A stretch of DNA of 14,490 bases from DASRDS01 sp035569435 (GTDB taxonomy: Bacteria; Gemmatimonadota; Gemmatimonadetes; Gemmatimonadales; Gemmatimonadaceae), in the NCBI GenBank assembly GCA_035569435.1, contig DATMNB010000240.1:1-14490 (forward strand). Direction: 5' to 3'. The translations under genes and the position numbers were made by a program. Below, one piece after another: positions 1-5,630 of this stretch (position 1 is its first letter; every line of letters begins with the position of its first letter). The notes below the pieces were generated by a model. It was not told where the DNA came from. It did not search any database and saw only the letters and a list, made by a program, of their open reading frames with translations.

Positions 1-965
1 ATGCGACGGGGCTCTGGCAGGGCGGCGGTAATCTCGGAGGTTACCTAGGACTGCTGACCACACCCAGCGGGTTGGCCAGCCATAGCACCTGGCGCCTCGA
101 TTCGTGGTGGTTCGAGCAGCGATGGCTCGACGAACGTGTGACGGCGCGTGTGGGGCAGTTTGCGGGGCAGGATTTCTATGGAGCCCAGCACTACGCGGCG
201 TCGTTCATCTTGGAGCCGATGGGTTACGCGTTGGGTAATCTCTTTACAACGTTCGAGTCTTTTGATCCGGCGTCGACGCCCGCGGCGGAACTCCGGGTTG
301 TGCCGATCGATCATGTGTATGTGAAGGCCATGGTGCTGGCGCAGGACAGGTCGCCGTACACGCACAACCGGACCGGGTTCGTTCCGCAGTTTCGGGGCGA
401 TCCGATCAGCGTTTCGGAGATCGGGTTCACGCCTGGGGTGAAGGCGTCGTCCGTGCGGGCCTTTGATGACGTGGCGAACAGGACGGGATATTCCGGCCTC
501 TATCAATTCGGCGCCGTCTACAATCCCGGAAGGTTTGCGCCGGGACGGGGTGCGGCGGCCTCGACTGCTGGCAACTATCTGCTGTACTGGATGGCGAGTC
601 AAGCGATCTGGCGCGTCGACCCGCGCGGCGCGAGAGGCGTGGACGCGACGGTGGCGTACGACTGGAGTCCGCCGAGTGTCAATCGCAACAATACGGAGCT
701 GACGGCGGGGTTGCGCTTCAACGAGCCGTTGCCGCTCGCCATGCATAACACCATGTCGCTCGCCTATGTGCAGAACGGCCTGAGCGGGTCATTCGTGCCG
801 CCAGGCGGGCGGGTCTGGAAGGTCGAACGCGGCGCCGAGTTCAACGCGCTGCTCGACGTGGCGCCCATGGTCTTTGTGCAGCCCGTGATTCAGTACTATG
901 CGAATGTGGGCGGCGGCGTGCAGCACGCGGTCGTGGTCGGATTCAGGACGAAGGTGGAGTTATAA
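1..965 (+). CDS. OprB-family carbohydrate-selective porin, C-terminal part (5' end outside window)
   Basis: The reading frame is open from base 3 to the TAA at 963-965 (320 codons visible), so the true start lies upstream. The TTG at 72 is only an internal codon, because good OprB-like sequence precedes it (WQGGGNLGGYLGLL). Family features are the WW.EQRWLD....R.GQFAGQDF segment near the visible start, SGLYQFGAVYNPGRF in the middle, GNYLLYWMASQ followed by SVNRNNTELTAGLRFNEPLP, and a final strand ending GFRTKVEL. OprB proteins are outer-membrane beta-barrels that pass sugars and other small solutes. The chain ends in Leu where Phe is more usual for a last barrel strand. The next gene begins 8 nt downstream on the same strand, so the two may share transcripts. 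Substrate is unknown. I am confident of the family, not of sugar specificity. Confidence 0.85.
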   Translation, partial: ATGLWQGGGNLGGYLGLLTTPSGLASHSTWRLDSWWFEQRWLDERVTARVGQFAGQDFYGAQHYAASFILEPMGYALGNLFTTFESFDPASTPAAELRVVPIDHVYVKAMVLAQDRSPYTHNRTGFVPQFRGDPISVSEIGFTPGVKASSVRAFDDVANRTGYSGLYQFGAVYNPGRFAPGRGAAASTAGNYLLYWMASQAIWRVDPRGARGVDATVAYDWSPPSVNRNNTELTAGLRFNEPLPLAMHNTMSLAYVQNGLSGSFVPPGGRVWKVERGAEFNALLDVAPMVFVQPVIQYYANVGGGVQHAVVVGFRTKVEL

Positions 966-966
966 T
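961..966 (+). promoter_or_regulatory. Possible -10 element (TATAAT) spanning the porin stop codon
   Basis: A perfect TATAAT lies over the porin TAA stop. Transcription started seven bases later would begin at about 973, exactly at the GTG start of the next gene, giving a leaderless message. No acceptable -35 hexamer is visible 16-18 bp upstream and there is no TGn extension, so this may be chance. Confidence 0.3.
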
Positions 967-972
967 ACGTGG

Positions 973-1998
973 GTGCACGCTCTAGCCGCGGCCGTTTTTT
1001 TGTTGTGCAGCCTGGCGCGGCAGCCCGGCGGCGAGTTGCCGCGTGCGGGCGTGATCTTCGATCCGGTGCGCGAGCTGCTGGTGATCGAATCGCCACCGAC
1101 CGATCTCCCCGGCGCGATGGACCGGATGCCGGCCATGGTGGACGTCCCGCCCAGCGTCGCGCTGATCCCGACCGATCTCTCGCTCTACAGCGTGCGGGTC
1201 GACGTGCTCGATAGCGCCGGCCGGCCGCTGCCAAAGGCATTTCTGCACCACTTCAACCTGACGATCCCCGCCCGGCGCGACCTGTTCTTGCCTATCGCCC
1301 AGCGTTTTCTCGCGGCCAGCAAGGAGACACCGGCGGTCCGGCTTCCGGGGCTCCTGGTTGGGATGCCGCTCGAGCGCGATACGCGCGTCCTGGTCACGGC
1401 GATGGTTAGTAATGCCACGCCGGCCGAGCGCCACGGCGTGCGCGTGCGCGTGACTTACGGCGCGCGCTCCGCGGGGGTGTTCCCGCTGTTTCGCGCCTAT
1501 CCGTGGGTGATGGACGCGCAGTTCCCCGACGAGCGGCATCCCGCCGGAGCGCATGCGTATGACCTTCCCCCCGGGCGCTCCTCGTTCTTCTGGGAGAGTC
1601 AACCGGCCATCCCGGGCGCGATCGTCGGCATCGGTGGGCACCTCCACGACTATGGCGCCGGACTCGAGCTGACAGACGTGACCACGGGCGCGGTGCTGTG
1701 GCACGCCACCGTGGTGCGGGACAGCGCCGGACACATTTTGTCGCTGCCGGTCACGCGCTTTTATAGTTGGCACAGCTTGGGGATCCACATCGAGCCGACG
1801 CACCGCTATCGCATCACCGCCACGTACGAGAATCCAACCGGTCACACCCTGCACGAGGCCGGCATGGGCTCGGTTGCCGGCCTGTTCATCCCGGACGCCT
1901 CGGTGCACTGGCCCGGCGTGGACACGGGCAGCGTTGTGTATCGTCACGACTTGGCGGGCACGACCGAGCCGCACGATCACATGGAGATGGGGCCGTAG
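973..1998 (+). CDS. Secreted protein with PHM-like (copper type II monooxygenase) metal-ligand spacing
   Basis: The 341-residue protein starts at GTG 973. The frame is open further upstream, but that part lies inside the porin gene, and the GTG gives a signal peptide (HALAAAVFLLCSLA). No domain is obvious by simple motif, but the His/Met layout resembles peptidylglycine alpha-hydroxylating monooxygenase (PHM). There is an adjacent pair H92-H93, an HxH pair H223/H225 in GGHLHDYG, and M298 in GMGS after YENP. The gaps (131 and 73 residues) are close to those of rat PHM (H107/H108, H242/H244, M314; about 134 and 70). A third ligand for the first copper could be M144 or H154. The C-terminus is rich in His and Met (HDHMEM). 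PHM enzymes hydroxylate C-H bonds with two coppers, ascorbate and O2. Whether this one is catalytic, a copper carrier or only shares the fold is unknown. It follows a porin gene closely. Confidence 0.6.
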   Translation: MHALAAAVFLLCSLARQPGGELPRAGVIFDPVRELLVIESPPTDLPGAMDRMPAMVDVPPSVALIPTDLSLYSVRVDVLDSAGRPLPKAFLHHFNLTIPARRDLFLPIAQRFLAASKETPAVRLPGLLVGMPLERDTRVLVTAMVSNATPAERHGVRVRVTYGARSAGVFPLFRAYPWVMDAQFPDERHPAGAHAYDLPPGRSSFFWESQPAIPGAIVGIGGHLHDYGAGLELTDVTTGAVLWHATVVRDSAGHILSLPVTRFYSWHSLGIHIEPTHRYRITATYENPTGHTLHEAGMGSVAGLFIPDASVHWPGVDTGSVVYRHDLAGTTEPHDHMEMGP

Positions 1999-2022
1999 GG
2001 TCACCCTAGCCGATCGGCCTAG
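1996..2022. repeat. Paired palindromes immediately after the PHM-like gene
   Basis: A perfect 13-base inverted repeat with one central base (TAGGGT-C-ACCCTA, 1996-2008) begins at the stop codon. It runs into a second, imperfect one, CTAGCC-GATC-GG(C)CTAG, at 2006-2022. Both could form short hairpins and might help end transcription or bind a protein. No run of T follows, so a classical Rho-independent terminator is not supported. Confidence 0.3.
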
Positions 2023-2080
2023 TCGAAGATTGATCGGATCGCCGAGGCGAGCGTGCGCGTGGCGGGCAATCTTGTGGCGC

Positions 2081-2392
2081 ATGACGCATATCCGCAACGA
2101 TACGGCCACGGAGTTCATGGCGAGCGGATCCGAGTCCAGGCGACTGGCCGCGCTACTTGGCGCGAGCATCGCGGTCACGGTCGCGGCACCCTGGTCGGGC
2201 ATGGGTGCGCTCAGGACCGACGTGACGCGCTACGCGCGGCGACAGCGGGCGCTCGGCATGTCCCCTGAGCTCGTGATGGTGCGGCTCAGAAGTATATGTC
2301 GGCCGTCCATGCAACCGGGGCTCGTCGGACCGCATCGCGCTTGGGTGGCGTTTGTGCTCAATCGCATTGTGAGCTGGGCGACACATATGTAA
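2081..2392 (+). CDS. Small conserved-looking protein of unknown function
   Basis: The 103-residue frame runs from ATG 2081 to TAA 2390-2392. It is also open upstream into the previous gene, and a later ATG at 2117 is possible because no clear ribosome binding site marks either. The middle (TRYARRQRALGMSPELVMVRL) has a basic helix followed by a segment like YAR..R..G..PE.V...K. From memory this is common in small uncharacterised Gemmatimonadota proteins of about 80-110 residues, which usually end in an amphipathic helix containing Trp, as here (VLNRIVSWATHM). A short hydrophobic stretch near residues 24-37 is too weak to call a membrane segment. No function can be assigned. It could still be a non-coding frame, but codon use looks coding. 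Confidence 0.5.
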   Translation: MTHIRNDTATEFMASGSESRRLAALLGASIAVTVAAPWSGMGALRTDVTRYARRQRALGMSPELVMVRLRSICRPSMQPGLVGPHRAWVAFVLNRIVSWATHM

Positions 2393-2478
2393 GAGGTGTC
2401 TAATGCGTGCCAGTACTAATAGGTAAAAACCGTGTAAACGTCCGGCGATCTTCCGCGGGGGATCGGTGTATCTCTGGC

Positions 2479-3003
2479 ATGACAATGTTGCTCAAGCTTT
2501 TGTTCGCTCTCGCGAACGCCGCTGCCCTGCCAGCGGCCGGCACGTACGACTACACGCTCGTCCCCGATTCCAGCGATGATGTGAAAGGGGCGGTCAATCA
2601 CACCGTTGAGCACATGGGCTTTTTTACGCGGCCGATCGCGCGGAAGCGGCTCAACCGGCTCAATCCAATCCCGCACCACATGCAGGTGACGATTACGGCC
2701 GACTCGTTGTCCGTCGTCTTTGACAGCCTCAATGCCATGGTCACGCCGTTAAACGGGGCAGAGGTGTCGTGGCAGAGCGCCATCACCAAGGACGACGTGT
2801 ATCAGATACACGCCGTGCAGCAGGGTGATACGCTGTCGCAGGTGATCAGCGCGGGGGATGGTGAGCGGACCAACGCGTATCTGTTCGACGAGGGATCCGG
2901 GCGCGTCGCACTGCACGTCACGCTGGCCAGTCATCGTTTGCCGCGGCCGCTCGAGTACACGCTGGTCTTCCGGCGCGACTCCACCGTCATGAGTTCACGA
3001 TGA
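2479..3003 (+). CDS. Secreted protein of unknown function
   Basis: I chose ATG 2479 (174 residues) rather than the open codons back to 2407 because it places a signal peptide at the N-terminus (MTMLLKLLFALANAAALPAAG). The mature part begins GTYDYTLVPD, looks rich in beta strand (MQVTITADSLSVVFDS, VALHVTLASH, LEYTLVFRRDST) and has no Cys. I do not recognise the family. The 86 bases upstream (2393-2478) are richer in A+T than their surroundings and probably hold its promoter. They include a weak 18-base hairpin at 2447-2464. The last 17 bases overlap the end of the convergent mbfA-like gene. Confidence 0.65.
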   Translation: MTMLLKLLFALANAAALPAAGTYDYTLVPDSSDDVKGAVNHTVEHMGFFTRPIARKRLNRLNPIPHHMQVTITADSLSVVFDSLNAMVTPLNGAEVSWQSAITKDDVYQIHAVQQGDTLSQVISAGDGERTNAYLFDEGSGRVALHVTLASHRLPRPLEYTLVFRRDSTVMSSR

Positions 3004-3721
3004 GCACGCTGGGGTGAATCCACGTGATCGTCCAGAGCGCGACGATGACGATGGCGATGCCGCCGAGCGCCGTTATGAGACCGGAGACGAGCCCGCGCTT
3101 GGCGAGTCCCGTGCTAATGCCAGCGCCAATTGACGCGGCAAGTCCGACCACGAACGCGTCCCACGTCCGGTGCGTCACGAACGCTGCTGCGAACACGGCG
3201 GCGAGCGTGGAGACCGAGCTACTCATCACGCCGGCGAGCCCGGGCCGCAGTACCTGGAGCGCGAAGAGGCGCCGTGCGGTCAGCGTGTCGGCTCGTGCCT
3301 CATGCCCGCGCTCCTCCTGGGCGAGATCGTCCAGGAGCTGGCGAATGCTGGGATCGTGCGTCCGCGCGGCGGCGCGCTCGTAGAACCGCCGGCTCTCGAT
3401 TTCCATGACGCTGGCGTGCGTCCGGACGGTCTCCGGGTCCAGCGGCGAGAGGAGCCAGGTCGGACGCCGGTGGACGAAGCCGCGGACGTCCTGGCGCCGG
3501 ATCAAAGGCACGTGGTACCCGAAGCGTTGTCGATACAGGTCGAGAAGGCGGAGGCGGTGCATCGATTCCTCGCCCTGCATGTCGCTGCACACCGCCGCGG
3601 AGGCCGGACACCGGGCCTTCAGGCCGGCGGCGTAATCGGCGTAGATTCGCTCGTCCTCCTCCTCGAGTGAGATCGCGAGCGCCAGCACTTCCTTCTCCGT
3701 CAGGCTATTGAACTTTCGCAT
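2987..3721 (-). CDS. mbfA: MbfA-like membrane-bound ferritin (ferritin domain plus reduced VIT1-type domain)
   Basis: The 244-residue protein starts at the ATG at 3721. The open frame runs further upstream, but homology begins at FNSLTEKEVLALAISLEEED. The N-terminal rubrerythrin/ferritin-like domain (about residues 5-150) carries E20, E52-x-x-H55, E107 or E109, and E137-x-x-H140, which suit a di-iron site. Then come LIRRQDVRGFV and a hydrophobic VIT1-like region (about 155-235). Characterised MbfA proteins (Bradyrhizobium, Agrobacterium) export iron. This one is short: from memory the family is about 320 residues. The usual MDGSVSTLAP reads MSSSVSTLAA (S167 for Asp), GISMGFAE reads GISTGLAK (T204, K208), and the loop and last helix are missing. 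Export activity is therefore uncertain. It is divergent from the methyltransferase-family gene, with 39 bp between them, and overlaps the convergent gene by 17 bp. Confidence 0.85.
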   Translation of the reverse strand: MRKFNSLTEKEVLALAISLEEEDERIYADYAAGLKARCPASAAVCSDMQGEESMHRLRLLDLYRQRFGYHVPLIRRQDVRGFVHRRPTWLLSPLDPETVRTHASVMEIESRRFYERAAARTHDPSIRQLLDDLAQEERGHEARADTLTARRLFALQVLRPGLAGVMSSSVSTLAAVFAAAFVTHRTWDAFVVGLAASIGAGISTGLAKRGLVSGLITALGGIAIVIVALWTITWIHPSVLIVNS

Positions 3722-3760
3722 GCACTGTCCCAACGTGGTCGTGTCGATCGTTCCTGGGGC

Positions 3761-4192
3761 ATGGTAACACTCCTGCGGACATACTGGGCGCAAGCCGTGG
3801 TGTTGGTGGCTCTCGGCGTCAGCCTGCCGGTGTGGGTCATCTGGGTCGATGGGACATGGGCACTGCACCATGCCATCGGCCTGGCGCTCATCGTGCCGTC
3901 ATTCATACTCTGGGCCATCGCTCGGCGTCAGCTGGGCGCGTCGTTCACGGGGCCAGCCGAGGCCCGAGCGCTCGTGACGCGTGGACTGTATTCCAAGATC
4001 CGGAATCCGATCTACGTCTTTGGCACGGTGCTCAACGTCGGGCTGTGCGTGTTTTACGGGCAGCCATGGTTGTTTCTGTTGCTGCCGATCCTGTTGGTGC
4101 AGCAGGTCCAGCGCGCGCGGAAGGAGGCGCGGGTGTTGGACGCGGCGTTCGGTGACGCCTATCGGGCGTATCGGGCCAGGACATGGTTCTAG
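3761..4192 (+). CDS. Isoprenylcysteine carboxyl methyltransferase / phospholipid methyltransferase-family membrane protein
   Basis: This 143-residue integral membrane protein has likely helices near residues 10-29, 36-54 and 84-112. The signature is in the second half: LVTRGLYSKIRNPIYVFGT, the ICMT/PEMT-type segment in which the usual RHP-Y reads RNPIY, followed by the ending RARKEARVLDAAFGDAYRAYRARTW. Family members transfer methyl groups from S-adenosylmethionine to small molecules or lipids at the membrane. Bacterial members are mostly uncharacterised, and the substrate cannot be read from sequence. The start is ATG 3761, in the 39-bp divergent gap with the mbfA-like gene, with no strong ribosome binding site. 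Its stop shares the four bases CTAG at 4189-4192 with the stop of the convergent anti-sigma gene. Confidence 0.8.
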   Translation: MVTLLRTYWAQAVVLVALGVSLPVWVIWVDGTWALHHAIGLALIVPSFILWAIARRQLGASFTGPAEARALVTRGLYSKIRNPIYVFGTVLNVGLCVFYGQPWLFLLLPILLVQQVQRARKEARVLDAAFGDAYRAYRARTWF

Positions 4193-5013
4193 CGAATCGT
4201 GTACGAGCCGTCGGTCTGTAGGACTCCGCGTGTGTGCACGGTCGCGCCGTGGCGTGCAAACACGACCCGGTCGGCGACGCGCATGGACACCTCGGGGAGT
4301 CGCTCGGGCGACGGGAGGTCGATGTCGTACGCCGTGCCGGGCGCGGTGGCATCGATGACGATTGTCCCGCGACCGACCGTATAAGTCGAGCCATCGATGC
4401 TTGCCGTCACGGCGACCCGGTCGCCAACGGCGGCGTGGACGCGGAGCACGGTGCCCGGCCGTGCGTTCTGAAAGACGATGTCGACGCGCCGGTCGGCGAC
4501 GATCGCGACGCCGCGCGGGGCGACGGGCGCCGTGGGGGCGGCGGATTGAGACTGTGTTGGCGGACGCACCGCGGGTGCGGGCGCTCGCGTGGATTGCGAC
4601 AGGCCCGCCGTACGCGCGATGAAATGGCGCACCGACGGCAGTGCCGCCGCCGCGGCCGCGCTCAGGCTGAGGACGACGGCGCTCCAGCGGATCGCGGAGT
4701 GGAGTCGCGGCCTGGTGTCCGGCCCGGTGTCCGACCCGGCGGGAACGCGGGGCGTGGGGGGACTGTCCGCCACCACGGTGAGTCTGGGGTCGGCGGTGCG
4801 TGCCTGGCTCCGGACCCAGGCGAAATCGCGCGATGGGGTGGCGTGGTCCAGGAGGTGGAGCAGATCGCCGACGTCGCGATCTGCGGCTTGAGCGAGCCGG
4901 ATCGCGCCGCGGCAATTGGCGCAGGTTTCCGCATGCCCAAGGGCGACGTCGCTCGTGGGTTCCTCGTCAGCGAACCCAAGGATCGCGCCGAGATCCGCGT
5001 CAGTGAGATGCAT
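4189..5013 (-). CDS. Zinc-finger (ZAS-type) transmembrane anti-sigma factor
   Basis: The 274-residue protein has a cytoplasmic N-terminal domain with the anti-sigma zinc motif H27-x3-C31-x2-C34, one membrane helix at about 108-126, a Pro/Ala/Ser-rich linker (about 140-165) and a predicted periplasmic beta-rich C-terminal domain. Proteins of this kind hold a partner ECF sigma factor at the membrane and free it after an envelope signal. The partner is clear: the ATG at 5013 lies 14 bases inside the 3' end of the sigma gene, with a strong site GAGAGGGG (complement of 5018-5025), so translation is probably coupled. The C-terminal domain has no motif that I can tie to a signal. It lacks an obvious FecR signature, so a FecIR-type mechanism is not directly supported despite the nearby TonB receptor. 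Confidence 0.8.
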   Translation of the reverse strand: MHLTDADLGAILGFADEEPTSDVALGHAETCANCRGAIRLAQAADRDVGDLLHLLDHATPSRDFAWVRSQARTADPRLTVVADSPPTPRVPAGSDTGPDTRPRLHSAIRWSAVVLSLSAAAAAALPSVRHFIARTAGLSQSTRAPAPAVRPPTQSQSAAPTAPVAPRGVAIVADRRVDIVFQNARPGTVLRVHAAVGDRVAVTASIDGSTYTVGRGTIVIDATAPGTAYDIDLPSPERLPEVSMRVADRVVFARHGATVHTRGVLQTDGSYTIR

Positions 5014-5572
5014 GGTACCCCTCTCGCACGGCGAGTGATTCCGCGCCCACCGCGTTCCGGAAGACGCGCGTTGCCCGGATGAGCAGCGTCCCGACGCTCC
5101 CTTCGGCGACTCCCACCGCGTGTGCCAGCTCGCGATAGCTGTAGCCCTCGTGGCGCAGGAGGAGCAGCATGCGATCGCGTTCCGGCAGGGCGTCGAGGGC
5201 CGAGCGGACCTGCGAGCGCGCCTCGCGGACCAACATCATCGCGTCCGCGGCTGGCGTCTCGCTTGGTTGGGCGGCGTCGGACGCGAACTGGACGACAAGC
5301 TCCGCGCGGCGGCGGGCCTGCCGTTGGTGATCGCGGACGAGGTTCGTGGCGACCGTCGCCAACCATGCGCGGGGATCGTCGGGCAGCGCCCCGCGCCGGT
5401 GCAGCCGCACGAACGTGTCCTGCGCGAAGTCCTTGGCCATGTCCGGATCGCCTGTCAAACGGTCCAGGTAACGGAACAGGGAGGCGAAGTGCGCGTGATA
5501 AAGCGCCGCGACCGCCTCTGAAAATGGGTCGGCATCGCGTGCTCGCGTCTCCTCCACCGCTCTGGGCATCAT
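5000..5572 (-). CDS. ECF-type RNA polymerase sigma factor
   Basis: I start the protein at the paired ATGs at 5572/5569 (190 or 189 residues). The long open frame upstream of them is Arg/Ser-rich and lies opposite or inside the receptor gene, so it is not coding. Region 2 (about residues 17-88) contains LYHAHFASLFRYLDRLTGD and DFAQDTFVRLHRR...PRAWLATVATNLVRDHQR, the typical core-binding and -10 recognition segments. Region 4 (about 128-175) contains LDALPERDRMLLLLRHEGYS and a helix-turn-helix YRELAHAVGVAEGSVGTLL. A 58-bp gap separates it from the receptor gene upstream, and the anti-sigma gene follows with overlap, so one transcript may carry all three. A short perfect palindrome (CGAGC-GG-GCTCG) sits just before the start. 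Confidence 0.9.
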   Translation of the reverse strand: MMPRAVEETRARDADPFSEAVAALYHAHFASLFRYLDRLTGDPDMAKDFAQDTFVRLHRRGALPDDPRAWLATVATNLVRDHQRQARRRAELVVQFASDAAQPSETPAADAMMLVREARSQVRSALDALPERDRMLLLLRHEGYSYRELAHAVGVAEGSVGTLLIRATRVFRNAVGAESLAVREGYHASH

Positions 5573-5630
5573 ACGAAGGAACGGTCGAGCGGGCTCGCTG
5601 TGACAAACTGGTCGGGGGTCACATCCCGCC

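Noticed and set aside
982..2202. Long minus-strand open frame of 406 codons opposite the PHM-like gene
   Set aside because: It is rich in Arg, His and Pro with no recognisable domain. It mirrors a plus-strand gene with a signal peptide and structured motifs, as expected of high-GC antisense frames.
2447..2464. 18-base hairpin that could be a terminator before the gene at 2479
   Set aside because: The stem relies on two G-T pairs and no T-run follows, so it is not a convincing terminator.
3899..4915. Minus-strand open frame of 338 codons overlapping the anti-sigma gene in another frame
   Set aside because: It is Arg-rich and low complexity. The anti-sigma frame has a zinc motif, a membrane helix and a ribosome site.
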